Shown here: in pieces, positions 53,225-62,693 of the stretch | Numbering within the stretch: position 1 is the stretch's first letter | How the letters are laid out: every line of letters starts with the position of its first letter | NCBI RefSeq assembly: GCF_900119695.1 | Contig: NZ_LT632547.1 | Location: forward strand, 558,001 to 622,000 | Source of the DNA: Actinomyces urinae | Lineage (GTDB): Bacteria > Actinomycetota > Actinomycetes > Actinomycetales > Actinomycetaceae | Direction of reading: 5' to 3' | DNA length: 64,000 nt | The notes under the pieces: model-generated | Seen by the model: only the letters and a program-made list of their open reading frames with translations | Database searches by the model: none | Told to the model about the DNA's origin: nothing | Program-made: the position numbers and the translations under genes

Positions 53225-54260
53225 ACGAGACATTGGAACCGACGACCCGCGCGTAAAAGTACGCCCCGGAAAAGGCTCGCGCCCGCGAACCAAACGACGC
53301 CCCAGCTATGAGGATGCCCCCACGGGACGCGTGATTGCGGTTGATCGAGGCCGCTACCACGTGATTGCTGAGGACGGCACGCGTGTCACCGCTGTGAAGG
53401 CCCGCGAGATTGAGCGCGGCGGCATCGTTGTGGGAGACAGCGTGAAGCTGACTGGCGATCTCACGGGACGCAAGGACACTTTGGCACGCATCGTGCAGGT
53501 AAATGAGCGCAAGAGCGAACTTACGCGCTCCGCGGAGGATGCCGAGGCAAAAGGCCGCGAGCGCACCATCGTTGCCAATGCCGAGATCATGGTGATCGTG
53601 GTGGCGAAGACGAATCCTCCGGTTCGGCCCGGATTCATTGACCGGTGCCTCGTCGCCGCCTACGACGCGGGACTAACTCCGATTGTGTGCCTGACCAAAG
53701 CTGACCTGGGTGATCCAGATGACGTTGCTACGTTCACGGCCTCGCTGGGGATTGAGACCTACACCGTTTCGATGATGCCGGATCACCCCGCACATGCTGG
53801 CTACGAGGACGTCATTGGCCGGCTGACCGGGCACACCTCCGTACTCATCGGTCACTCCGGGGTGGGTAAATCCACGCTCATTAACGCGATTATTCCAAAC
53901 GCGGATCGGGCCACGGGCCACGTCAATGAAGTGACGGGGCGAGGACGCCACACCTCGACCTCCGTCGTGGCTCTACCGATGCCGGGCGGCGGTTGGGTTA
54001 TTGACACTCCGGGCGTGCGCGGCTTTGGCCTTGCACACGTTGAATCGCACACCGTCGTTGCGGCATTCGATGAGCTTTGGGACGTGACCGAGGAATGCCC
54101 GCGCGGCTGCGAACACCTAGCCAACTCGCCAGACTGTGCCCTCGACGACTGGGTTCGAAATGGAGGCCATGACAAGGATATTCGCGATATGCGCGTCCAG
54201 TCGGTTCGCCGTCTCCTCGCCTCTCTGAAGGTCGCGCAAGAAAAACCCTGGGAGAACTAG
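53217..54260 (+). CDS. rsgA: Ribosome small-subunit biogenesis GTPase RsgA
   Basis: RsgA is a circularly permuted GTPase that assists late 30S maturation. The 347-residue product has an N-terminal OB fold, then permuted motifs: TKAD (G4) before the P-loop GHSGVGKSTLIN and VIDTPGVRGFG (G3). A zinc-binding C-terminus CPRGCEHLANSPDC follows. A basic N-terminal leader of about 35 residues precedes the OB fold. It overlaps the aroA end, and its stop shares a CTAG with the convergent amidotransferase gene. Confidence 0.95.
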   Translation: MSRRDIGTDDPRVKVRPGKGSRPRTKRRPSYEDAPTGRVIAVDRGRYHVIAEDGTRVTAVKAREIERGGIVVGDSVKLTGDLTGRKDTLARIVQVNERKSELTRSAEDAEAKGRERTIVANAEIMVIVVAKTNPPVRPGFIDRCLVAAYDAGLTPIVCLTKADLGDPDDVATFTASLGIETYTVSMMPDHPAHAGYEDVIGRLTGHTSVLIGHSGVGKSTLINAIIPNADRATGHVNEVTGRGRHTSTSVVALPMPGGGWVIDTPGVRGFGLAHVESHTVVAAFDELWDVTEECPRGCEHLANSPDCALDDWVRNGGHDKDIRDMRVQSVRRLLASLKVAQEKPWEN

Positions 54261-54997
54261 CTCGAGTACATGTCGACGAAGTTCGAGATGATTTTGTGCG
54301 CGGGCGCAACGTCAGAGCCAATGCACTGATCGATAATCTGCTGTTGATCATCCGGCTGATAGTAGCCCGAAGCTGCATACCCGATGATACGCAACTTCAG
54401 GGCAGGCCAATCAAGTTCGGGATGGAACTGCGTGCCGTACATGTTCTGTTTTACCTTAAACAACTGGATTGGGCAGGCCTCGCCGCGCGCCAGAAGCGTT
54501 GCCGATTCGGGCAGTTGCTCACACGCCTCCTTGTGGCCTACATAGGCCCGGAATATGTTTGGAATTCCGCGCGTTATCGGGTCTTCACGCCCCTCTTGCG
54601 TGAGCTCAATGACGGGGGCAGAAATAGATTCACCATACTTTTCTGAGATCTTGCCACCCTGGTGACCAAGCAGGGTACCCACGCCATAACAGATGCCAAG
54701 AAACGGGAAATCCTTTGCAACCAAATGATCCATGAGGTCCTGAAGCTCTGCTTCTACACGAAGTTGCACATCTGTTTTCTTCTCAATCGGGGCGAGCGAG
54801 TCGAAGGGCGATCCGCACAGGATCACGCCGGCCCACTCATTCAGGTTGAGCAGTGGGAGCGGACTCTGTTCAAGCCGGTGCCAGACCAGCTGGTTTGAGT
54901 CCAGCCCTGAAAGTTTTCTCAGCATTTCGACCTCGGAGGTCAAAATTGCGGGCTCGGTGCGCGTTGTGATCATTAAGAACTTCGCGTTGGATTTCAT
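54257..54997 (-). CDS. Class I glutamine amidotransferase (GMP-synthase-like), stand-alone
   Basis: The 246-residue product has the class I GATase fold: VILCGSPFDS (oxyanion part), the nucleophile elbow LGICYGVGTLLGHQGG, and GTQFHPELDW with the His and Glu of the triad. The catalytic Cys-His-Glu set is complete. No synthetase domain is attached and no biosynthetic neighbour tells the acceptor; related proteins degrade gamma-glutamyl compounds or are annotated GMP synthase-like. Its last 4 bases overlap the rsgA stop on the other strand. Confidence 0.85.
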   Translation of the reverse strand: MKSNAKFLMITTRTEPAILTSEVEMLRKLSGLDSNQLVWHRLEQSPLPLLNLNEWAGVILCGSPFDSLAPIEKKTDVQLRVEAELQDLMDHLVAKDFPFLGICYGVGTLLGHQGGKISEKYGESISAPVIELTQEGREDPITRGIPNIFRAYVGHKEACEQLPESATLLARGEACPIQLFKVKQNMYGTQFHPELDWPALKLRIIGYAASGYYQPDDQQQIIDQCIGSDVAPAHKIISNFVDMYSS

Positions 54998-55054
54998 TTG
55001 CTCAGCTTACGGGATTACCCGGCCATGCGCGCCCGCGCGGGGTAGTTTGGACAC

Positions 55055-55960
55055 ATGGATAAGACTTTGCATGGCAGTGGACAAAACACGGCATCGACCG
55101 CAGATTTAAAGCTGGCACACGCCCTCGCAGATCGCGCTGACGCAGTGACGATGGCTCGCTTTCAATCGGATGATCTAAAGGTCGCAACGAAGGCAGACCT
55201 ATCTCCCGTTACCGACGCTGATCGCTCTACTGAGGCCGCGATTCGCGAGCTACTGGCCACCCATCGTCCGGATGACTCAATTTTTGGCGAAGAAATGGGA
55301 GTTACTGGAAGCTCCACGCGCCAGTGGGTGATTGACCCGATTGATGGCACTAAGAACTTCCTTCGCGGCGTACCCGTGTGGGCCACGCTTATTGCTCTGG
55401 CCCAGGACGGCGAAGTAAAAGTTGGAGTGGTATCTGCCCCAGCCCTTGGCAGACGCTGGTGGGCGGGCAAAGGCCTCGGCGCCTACGTGGGCGTCCAACA
55501 GGCACTGCGTGAATCTTCAAACTGTTGCGGCTCTAACGATTGCTGCGCTGATACGCCAGTTTCGGGCGCATTTGATTATGTGAACGCCGGGCAGCGCATT
55601 CGCGTATCTACCATCGACCGTTTTGAAGATGCCTCACTGTCTTACTCCTCCTTGTCAGGATGGAAGGCACGCGGCAGGTTAGATCATTTCCTGGACCTTA
55701 CTGATCGCATGTGGCGAACTCGCGCATACGGCGATTTTTGGTCGTACATGATGGTGGCCGAGGGCGTGTGCGACGTTGCGGCAGAACCAGAGCTAGAAAC
55801 CTACGATATGGCGGCCCTTGTGCCCATCGTGACCGAGGCAGGGGGCCGTTTCACCTCTTTGCTGGGCGAGGACGGACCGTGGGGCGGCACGGGGGTTGCG
55901 ACAAACGGCTTGCTTCACGATGAGGTGCTACAAACCCTGGCGTGGAAAGAGGGACAGTAA
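55055..55960 (+). CDS. Inositol monophosphatase family phosphatase (HisN-like) with Cys-rich insertion
   Basis: The 301-residue product has the family metal sites: GEE at 78-80, WVIDPIDGTKNF at 91-102 and LETYDMAALVPIVTEAGG near the C-terminus. The close spacing GVPVWATLIAL and DASLSYSSLSGW resembles actinobacterial histidinol-phosphatase (HisN), so that is the best guess; an inositol-phosphate role is possible. An insertion at about 150-180 carries C157-C158 and C163-C164 (CCGSNDCC), absent in the HisN I recall, and makes the protein about 40 residues longer. sbcD follows after 34 bases. Confidence 0.85.
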   Translation: MDKTLHGSGQNTASTADLKLAHALADRADAVTMARFQSDDLKVATKADLSPVTDADRSTEAAIRELLATHRPDDSIFGEEMGVTGSSTRQWVIDPIDGTKNFLRGVPVWATLIALAQDGEVKVGVVSAPALGRRWWAGKGLGAYVGVQQALRESSNCCGSNDCCADTPVSGAFDYVNAGQRIRVSTIDRFEDASLSYSSLSGWKARGRLDHFLDLTDRMWRTRAYGDFWSYMMVAEGVCDVAAEPELETYDMAALVPIVTEAGGRFTSLLGEDGPWGGTGVATNGLLHDEVLQTLAWKEGQ

Positions 55961-55994
55961 AATTTTTGTCCGTACCGTTCGCTAACCTGTAGGC

Positions 55995-57182
55995 ATGAAG
56001 TTAATTCACACCGCAGATTGGCACCTGGGCAAGACGCTACACAAGCAGTCGCTGGAAGAATTTCAAGAGACGCTTCTTGACCACATTGTCGATTTGGTGC
56101 GCTTCGAAAAACCCGATGCGCTCCTAGTTGCCGGGGATGTTTACGATCGTGCGATTGCTCCGACCTCGTCAATGAATCTGCTCGAGGACGCACTGCAGCG
56201 CCTCATTGAGCTCACTCAGGTCATCATGATTCCGGGTAACCACGATTCTGCGGCCAGGTTAGGCTTCGGATCGGAGCTGTACACTGAGCGGTTAAAGATC
56301 GTTTCGCGTACGGCAGACGTAGGGAGGCCAGTCGTGATCCGAAGCGGATCCGAGGTAGCCAACATCTATCCGATTCCCTACCTGGAGCCCGATATAGCCC
56401 GCGTTAGCCTCTCCGATGAGGTCGATGACTCTGGAGTGCTCACCGGCCTTGCTCGCAGTCATCAAGCCGTTATGGAGGCTGCTCTACGGCGAGTAGACGC
56501 GGACCTCGCCAAGCGCGAAGGCATGGGCATAGCCATGATTCACGCATTCATTGCTGGATCCGAAACCAGTGATTCTGAGCGTGACATTTCGGTTGGAGGT
56601 TCGCAGTCGATTGCCCCCTCAACCTTCAAGGCTATGGGCACAAACAAGCCACTTTCGCGCGGGCTTTCCTACGTTGCTGCCGGTCACCTGCATCGGCCCC
56701 AGCAACGCAACACTGATGGGCCAATCATCCGCTACAGCGGGTCTCCCCTGCCCTTTTCATTCTCCGAAGCACGCGACAAAAAGTGCACAACTATACTTGA
56801 AATTGAGAACGGAGTTATCGACCTGCGCACTGTGCCCGTGCCCCAACCCTATTCCCTCCACCAGATCCGCGGGACCATTGCAGAGCTTACGTCCGATGTA
56901 CCCGTATGGGCGAAAACCGGATTCGCCCACGTAGAGGTCACCGACCTCACAAGGCCCGAGCATCTTCACGAACGCATTAAAGCTAGTTACCCAAAAGCTC
57001 TTCTGATTCGACATACTCCTCCGACCTCGCAAATCGAAGGAACGGTAGCGGCGATCGAGAAGAAAACACCACAAGAGCTTGCCGAAGAGTTCTTTGAACT
57101 CGCGCTTGGACGCAAAGTGCTACCTGAAGAAAGCGACATTATTGAGCAAACGTGGGAAACCGTGTTGCAGGAGGAGAAGTAA
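55995..57182 (+). CDS. sbcD: SbcD nuclease subunit of the SbcCD (Mre11-Rad50-like) complex
   Basis: SbcCD cuts hairpins and processes DNA ends. The 395-residue subunit has the phosphoesterase motifs TADWHLGKTL, LVAGDVYDRA, PGNHDSAARLG, HAFIAGS and AAGHLHRPQ. A C-terminal domain follows that meets SbcC. GAGGAGAAGTAATG at the 3' end forms the coupled start of sbcC, with a one-base overlap. Confidence 0.96.
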   Translation: MKLIHTADWHLGKTLHKQSLEEFQETLLDHIVDLVRFEKPDALLVAGDVYDRAIAPTSSMNLLEDALQRLIELTQVIMIPGNHDSAARLGFGSELYTERLKIVSRTADVGRPVVIRSGSEVANIYPIPYLEPDIARVSLSDEVDDSGVLTGLARSHQAVMEAALRRVDADLAKREGMGIAMIHAFIAGSETSDSERDISVGGSQSIAPSTFKAMGTNKPLSRGLSYVAAGHLHRPQQRNTDGPIIRYSGSPLPFSFSEARDKKCTTILEIENGVIDLRTVPVPQPYSLHQIRGTIAELTSDVPVWAKTGFAHVEVTDLTRPEHLHERIKASYPKALLIRHTPPTSQIEGTVAAIEKKTPQELAEEFFELALGRKVLPEESDIIEQTWETVLQEEK

Positions 57183-60100
57183 TGCGACTACTTACACTCG
57201 AGTTTCAAGCACTCGGCCCCTTCGCCGGACACCACCAGATTGACTTCACTCGGTTCGAACCATCCGGCCTGTACCTTCTGCGCGGACAAACCGGTTCGGG
57301 TAAGTCAACCATTATCGATGCCATCACGTTCGCTCTCTATGGCAATGTTGCTGGAGGGCAAACCTCTACACGTGACCGATTGCGTTCCAACTTTGCTAGC
57401 CGCAACACCGACACGTTTGTGCGCTTGCGTTTTGAAACGTCACACGGCGCATTTGAAGTCACCAGGCGTCCAGCTTATGTCAAAGAAGGCAACAAGACGC
57501 CGACACCTGCAAGCGCTACCCTGGTTAAGCTCGACAGTAGCTATGACCCTGACAGCGCCCCATTCGTCGGAACTGGCGAAGAAGTAGCGACCAGGGCAAG
57601 CGCCGTCACGGATGAAATTACGCGCGTAGTGGGCCTGGGACTAGACCAGTTCCTCCAAACTGTGGTTTTACCGCAGGGCAAATTCGCAAGCTTCATCCAT
57701 TCAAGCCCATCGGAGCGCAAAGATGTCCTCGAGGACATTTTCGGCACGGTGCATTTTCGCCGTTTCACCGAATCCTTGACTCTGCAGTCGAAAGCTGCGC
57801 GCGCCGAGTTTGACGAGCAGCGCAATGCCGTAGCGTTTCAGGCCGGTCAAATCTGTGAGGAAGCAGCCACTGCAGTCAGGCTGGCCAACTACGAAGAAGC
57901 AATCGGCTACGCGCTCACCATCTCTAAAGAGCTCGAAGCTGAAGCAAGGCAAGCCGAAGACCGGCTATTCCGCGCCGTCGCCGACGTGCGTGAAATAGAA
58001 GCCACCGAGGCTGAGCGCGAGAGGGTTGAAACCACCACGCTTCAGTGGAACGCTGCACGTAAGCAACTCGCCGAACTTGAGCAAACCGCCGGCGAGCACA
58101 AACAACGCGAAGCCGAGTTGAAGCACGCACGCGAAGCACTTGCACTTAACGCAGACCTGCTTGCCAAAGAACGTGCGACCACAGCCCTCGAACAGGCAAA
58201 AGCAGATGCGGCTTCCAGCATTGATGCAATTAACGAGGAGGACGCTGACCTGCGCAGCACTGCGCGCGGGGCTATCGATGGCTCCTCCTGTGAGGCGATT
58301 CGTAAGCGCGATGAGGAGCTAACCCGCGAACTAACTCGGCTCGAAGAAACCGAGCAAAACATCGAGCGGTTAGAACAACTATCCGCGCAGGTTGAACAGC
58401 TTGGGGCAACTATTGTCGAGCTGGAACAGTCAGCGTCAGAGCACCAAGCCAGAATCGATCAGTTCAAGCAAGTTGAACAAAATGCTGAAGCCGCCGTGGC
58501 TCAGATGGAGCAACAAGGGCGTAGCTACACAGGTCTCTTAGACCAGAAGAATGAGCTCTCACTGCGTCTAGATGCTTCCAAGAGCGCCGACAAAGAAAGA
58601 GCACACCTCCTTGAAATCTCCGAAGAGATTGGCCACAAAGCAAAGGAACTCGAGCAGGCTCGCACCCAAGCACAAGGTCTAGCCGCAAAGTGGATAAACA
58701 ACTCCGCCTTAGAGCTGGCTGCGAAGCTTGTCGATGGAGAAGAATGCATAGTATGTGGATCTACCAACCATCCTCACCCGCATGAGGGCTCACCAACCGA
58801 CATCCAGCGCGAAGAAGTTGACGAGGCCCGGGTTCTCGTAGCGCGGATCGAAGCGTCTCTTACTGCAACCAGAGAAGATCACCAGCGCATCGTTGAAGCC
58901 ATCAAAGAACTCAACCAGAAGGCAGGCGCAGACACCGCGTCACTACAGATCGCGTATGACGACATCGACGCGCAAGTTGTAGCGGCCAAACAAGCAGGCG
59001 ACATCGCCAGCCAGTTACGTAAAGACCTTGCCGAATCGCGCGTGCAGGTTGAAGAATACAAAACCCAGATTGCCAGTGATCAAGCCAAGATTGCGGCGAA
59101 TACCAAAGACGTTGAGAATAAGACCGCTGAGATTGAGCGTCTCTCACAACTGGTAGAACAGGCGCGTGGCTCCTTCACGTCCGTTGCCGAACGACGCGAA
59201 AGCATCGCCACCAGGCAAAACCGAATTCGGCACATAGTCGAGGCAATCACCGCATTTGAAGATGCTCGCAACCGGCACGCGGATGCCGTAGCCGTGCTGG
59301 ACGAAGCCCTGGCAAATAGTACATTCGCCTCCGCTAACGAAGTCCAAGAAGCACTACTGCCCCAGGCCGAAATCAATGCATTAGAAGAGCAAATCTCCAA
59401 CTACAACCTGACCAAACGCCAAGCGGGCGCCGCGATCGAAGAAACCGAGCGATCCGGGCTTGTGCGCACCGAATATCCCAAGCCTCTTACTAATGCGCTA
59501 TCTCGGCTTCGTCGTATCCACGAAGAAGCCACCAGTACACACGCCCTCGCAAAGAATGCCCTCACTCAGCACGAGGGACAAGCGGGCAAACTCAGAGCAG
59601 GGATAGAAAACCTGCAGACGTTGGAAAAGGAGTTGGGACCAATCCGACGCCTCGCTGAGCTTGCGCAGGGGGCAAGACTCGAAGATGGTACTCCAATCCC
59701 CTTCGACACCTGGGTCATAATGCGACAATTCGAACGCGTGCTCGAAGCCGCCAACCCCTACATACTGGAGTTCTCTAACGAACGCTACCAACTGCGCCGA
59801 GTTAGCCTAGACGCTTCTAGAAAGAGTCAGCACGCCGGACTTGGACTCGCAGTCATCGACCTGAGCACAGACACAGAACGCTCCCCCGCATCACTATCTG
59901 GAGGCGAAACCTTCTACTCTTCGCTCGCACTCGCGCTCGGCCTCGTAGAAGTAATCTCATCTGAAGCGGGCGGTCTGGACCTAAAATCAATGCTTATCGA
60001 TGAGGGGTTTGGCTCGCTGGACCAAGACGCGCTAGACAAGGTCATGAATGGACTTCAACGCCTGCGCGCTTCCGGACGAACCGTAGGCGTCGTGTCACAC

Positions 60101-60193
60101 GTAGCCGAAATGCAACAACGCATCAGTGACGGCATCGAAATCAAACATGCGAAATCGAAAGGATCGACACTTGTAATACACGCCGCCGACTAG
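57182..60193 (+). CDS. sbcC: SbcC ATPase subunit of the SbcCD complex
   Basis: The 1003-residue SMC-like protein starts at ATG 57182 (MRLLTLEFQALGPF), directly after GGAGGAG in the sbcD end; an upstream in-frame start at 57152 would lie within sbcD. Walker A is GQTGSGKST (35-43). Long coiled-coil arms are interrupted by the zinc hook C522xxC525 (CIVCGSTNHPHP), and the C-terminal ATPase half has LSGGETFYSSLALAL near 904 and LIDEGFGSLD near 940. All motifs are intact. Confidence 0.96.
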   Translation: MRLLTLEFQALGPFAGHHQIDFTRFEPSGLYLLRGQTGSGKSTIIDAITFALYGNVAGGQTSTRDRLRSNFASRNTDTFVRLRFETSHGAFEVTRRPAYVKEGNKTPTPASATLVKLDSSYDPDSAPFVGTGEEVATRASAVTDEITRVVGLGLDQFLQTVVLPQGKFASFIHSSPSERKDVLEDIFGTVHFRRFTESLTLQSKAARAEFDEQRNAVAFQAGQICEEAATAVRLANYEEAIGYALTISKELEAEARQAEDRLFRAVADVREIEATEAERERVETTTLQWNAARKQLAELEQTAGEHKQREAELKHAREALALNADLLAKERATTALEQAKADAASSIDAINEEDADLRSTARGAIDGSSCEAIRKRDEELTRELTRLEETEQNIERLEQLSAQVEQLGATIVELEQSASEHQARIDQFKQVEQNAEAAVAQMEQQGRSYTGLLDQKNELSLRLDASKSADKERAHLLEISEEIGHKAKELEQARTQAQGLAAKWINNSALELAAKLVDGEECIVCGSTNHPHPHEGSPTDIQREEVDEARVLVARIEASLTATREDHQRIVEAIKELNQKAGADTASLQIAYDDIDAQVVAAKQAGDIASQLRKDLAESRVQVEEYKTQIASDQAKIAANTKDVENKTAEIERLSQLVEQARGSFTSVAERRESIATRQNRIRHIVEAITAFEDARNRHADAVAVLDEALANSTFASANEVQEALLPQAEINALEEQISNYNLTKRQAGAAIEETERSGLVRTEYPKPLTNALSRLRRIHEEATSTHALAKNALTQHEGQAGKLRAGIENLQTLEKELGPIRRLAELAQGARLEDGTPIPFDTWVIMRQFERVLEAANPYILEFSNERYQLRRVSLDASRKSQHAGLGLAVIDLSTDTERSPASLSGGETFYSSLALALGLVEVISSEAGGLDLKSMLIDEGFGSLDQDALDKVMNGLQRLRASGRTVGVVSHVAEMQQRISDGIEIKHAKSKGSTLVIHAAD

Positions 60194-60217
60194 CGCCGCC
60201 GCACTTGAATGCCAGTC

Positions 60218-60622
60218 CTATTCTCGCGCATTCAATGCCTGGCAGAGCTGGGCGCGCTCACTTATATCAAACCATTCCAAGAAAGCATCCGTGAGCTCTT
60301 CCACGGCATCATCAGCTTCCTCTTGCGTTGTAGCCGCGCATGCGCGGCGAACCAGTGGCTCAGACTCAAGGCCGTCCACCAAGATGGCCTGCGCGTTCTC
60401 CCACACCGGCTCCCCCTCTAGGGCTACCACAATGCGTCTTTGCGTGGGCTCCTCTAAATCACGCACAAGCTCCAGCGAAATCAAAGAAGCTACCACAGCA
60501 GCTTCATACTCGAACCACTCCCGCTCTTCCGCGCAGGTCGCTCCAGAAGATGGAGTAACCAACTCGCGGACAGGCAGATCCCCACAGAGCTCAGACGCAA
60601 CCAAAGGCAAGAAACAGCGCAT
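60218..60622 (-). CDS. Small conserved actinobacterial protein (possibly DUF6912)
   Basis: The 134-residue acidic product starts MRCFLPLVASEL, has FEYEAAVVASLISLELVRDL in the middle and WFDISERAQLCQAL at the end. The opening MR-(V/C)-(Y/F)-(V/L)-P and general layout remind me of DUF6912, but I cannot be sure. It is rich in Glu and lacks membrane segments. It lies upstream of nothing obvious: convergent with sbcC and 25 bases after the CpaE-like gene. No function is assigned. Confidence 0.6.
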   Translation of the reverse strand: MRCFLPLVASELCGDLPVRELVTPSSGATCAEEREWFEYEAAVVASLISLELVRDLEEPTQRRIVVALEGEPVWENAQAILVDGLESEPLVRRACAATTQEEADDAVEELTDAFLEWFDISERAQLCQALNARE

Positions 60623-60647
60623 AAAACGAGTTTAAAACAGGCCCAAA

Positions 60648-61913
60648 CTATTTGCGACCAAACAACATAAAGCCCGGCCGCTTCGACTTACGCCTACTAC
60701 GCCTGCGCGCCGGGGCAGATTCGGCTTCCCCAGTACCAATCAGCTCAATAATCTGTGCGATCCCAGCAGCGAACTTGGACTCACCCGATGCCATAACCGT
60801 CGCCGCAGAAAGCACTGCCTCATCCACATCCGTGCTGTCCTCAATCACCACGCGAGGAGTCACTGGAGCGATGGAGGCGAGCACCGTATCAATCGGGCGA
60901 CTCACCGATCCGCCCGTACCCGCGGTGCGCGCCCGGTTTACTACCAAAGCGTCTGGACGCACTCCAGCCTCTTCGGCCTCGTACAGCGTGTGCGTAAGCC
61001 GAGTCAGTCCAATCGCATCGCCACGAGCCACAATCAGAACCACATCAGCGTCTTCCAAAACCGTGCGGTTAATGTCTTGTGGCGTTGGCACAAAAGTTAG
61101 CTGCGACGGATCATCATCAGCAAGACCGTCAGCCAAATCCACAACCACGTCACCCAGCTTGCGCAGCTCGCTCAGTACGTCCGCAACGACTTCAGCGCGG
61201 AGCATTCTCCACTTATCGGCGCGCGTCAGGCCAGAAAGCAAGTGGAAATGCTCATCAACCAGCAGGCGCGCATCGTCTAAAGCCAACCGGGTCATCTCAC
61301 CCTGGTTACGTAAATACGAAGCCTCCAACAGGCCCGACTGCGGAGCGTCAAATCCCAGCATGAACGCCAGCGACGGGGCGTGAGCATCAGCATCAACGAG
61401 CGTCACCTCACGTCCCGCAAGGGCCAATGCGTGAGCCAAATTCAATGCCACCGTGGAGCGCCCCGGTGCACCCGATGTGCCCCACACCGCGATCAAACGT
61501 CCTTGATAATCAGCAACGTCGCTAGGCGCCGTAGGAGCAGAGAACACTTGGCTCTCTTGCCCCATCATCCAGTTTTGGATCCCCATCGTCAGGGTGTCCA
61601 CCACAAACTCAGCACTGGACGCATCAGAGCGCGCGTCCTCCCCGATGGAGGCTGCCGTAATCGGATCATCAACCACCAGCAGAACAAAAACGCCGGCCTC
61701 GTGAAACTCATCTACAACAGAGCGATCCAAGCCAGGAGCTCCGCCACGTGCGACCACAACCGAGCCGATTCCCGCACGCACGCACGCGCGTGCTTCTGCT
61801 AAATCCGCACATCTACGTTGCACGGAAAACTTCGACGACTGCGCGTTGAGTTCCCGGATCACTTCCGTCTCAAAGGGCTCGTCAAGCCAAACAATTACAC
61901 CCTTGACCGCCAT
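60648..61913 (-). CDS. CpaE/MinD-like ATPase with modified P-loop
   Basis: The 421-residue product has an N-terminal receiver-like half (1-130; VIVWLDEPFETEVIREL) and a ParA/MinD half from about 138. The P-loop reads WGTSGAPGRSTVALNLA (144-160): the signature Lys of deviant Walker A is absent and Arg152 takes the place of the second Lys. VTLVDADAHAPSLAFML and the VDLADG-like region follow. CpaE proteins place Tad/Flp pilus secretion systems. Similar GAPGR loops are frequent in actinobacterial relatives. The SAF gene ends 2 bases upstream. Confidence 0.85.
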   Translation of the reverse strand: MAVKGVIVWLDEPFETEVIRELNAQSSKFSVQRRCADLAEARACVRAGIGSVVVARGGAPGLDRSVVDEFHEAGVFVLLVVDDPITAASIGEDARSDASSAEFVVDTLTMGIQNWMMGQESQVFSAPTAPSDVADYQGRLIAVWGTSGAPGRSTVALNLAHALALAGREVTLVDADAHAPSLAFMLGFDAPQSGLLEASYLRNQGEMTRLALDDARLLVDEHFHLLSGLTRADKWRMLRAEVVADVLSELRKLGDVVVDLADGLADDDPSQLTFVPTPQDINRTVLEDADVVLIVARGDAIGLTRLTHTLYEAEEAGVRPDALVVNRARTAGTGGSVSRPIDTVLASIAPVTPRVVIEDSTDVDEAVLSAATVMASGESKFAAGIAQIIELIGTGEAESAPARRRSRRKSKRPGFMLFGRK

Positions 61914-61915
61914 CG

Positions 61916-62530
61916 CTACCCCGCGGGAACCACAATCAGGGAGCTCTTGGACCCCGTTGCTGCCAACACTGTGTCCAAATCCGACTCGGGCACTGAAATC
62001 TCAACGCTTTGGGCGCGATTTACCAGCGTTGTATCCGGCTCTGAAATCGAAAGAATAATAGCCGAGGACGCAATCATTCTCGGCTCCGTTTGGCTACTGA
62101 GCGGCGTATCCGGCGAATCTACGGCCCACACCTCAACCGTGGAGCCGGTGGACACGGATGAAGGAATGCGCGTAGCCACGTTTATTACAACCTGTCTGCG
62201 ATCGAGCGAAGCCGCGCTTGCTACCGCATCACGAGGAAGCAACTCGCCTGCACTGAGGGTACGGGTTGCCACAGCGCCCTCGGGCAGCGCTCCGGCCTCC
62301 AAATACGCCGTTGACCCCGTACGAGCGGACACGATTGAAAGAGCAGAGGCTTGAATGGGCTGGCCTTGCGCAACCGGAGCGTTCAACTGGTAAACGCTCT
62401 CGCCTCCGCGAGCCTTTTGCACCAGCCAAGTAGTAGCGAGGATCGACACTACAACCAGGGCAAGTCCAAGAAGAAACCTGGGATCAGTAAACACGTGCGA
62501 GCGACGCACTCTGGGTAAAGCTTTAGACAC
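61916..62530 (-). CDS. SAF-domain protein (CpaB/RcpC-like)
   Basis: The 204-residue product has one membrane helix (about 18-38; PRFLLGLALVVVSILATTWLV). A SAF domain follows (YQLNAPVAQGQPIQASALSIV, LPEGAVATRTLSAGELLPRDAV), and then a beta-rich region ending SSLIVVPAG. CpaB/RcpC proteins assemble Tad pili in the envelope; the link here is the CpaE-like gene only 2 bases downstream. It is divergent from the small HTH gene. Confidence 0.83.
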   Translation of the reverse strand: MSKALPRVRRSHVFTDPRFLLGLALVVVSILATTWLVQKARGGESVYQLNAPVAQGQPIQASALSIVSARTGSTAYLEAGALPEGAVATRTLSAGELLPRDAVASAASLDRRQVVINVATRIPSSVSTGSTVEVWAVDSPDTPLSSQTEPRMIASSAIILSISEPDTTLVNRAQSVEISVPESDLDTVLAATGSKSSLIVVPAG

Positions 62531-62693
62531 GAGACAATGATGCAGGAATTTTCACCGCTTGTGGAAGATATCCACAGTTTGGTCTCACTATGGAGATTCG
62601 CGCTCCAAAATAACCAGTTTTCGCGGTTAATTAGCGGGCCTTTTACACAACTGCATTCGCGGACTGTTCAGAACTGGAACGAAGTGAGACAAT

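Noticed and set aside
57152-57182. An earlier in-frame start of sbcC
   Set aside because: The ATG at 57182 has GGAGGAG directly upstream and gives the family N-terminus; the earlier start lies within sbcD.
62560-62660. DnaA-box-like ATATCCACA and TTTTACACA
   Set aside because: Both deviate from TTATNCACA, only two are present, and no origin genes (dnaA, dnaN) are near.
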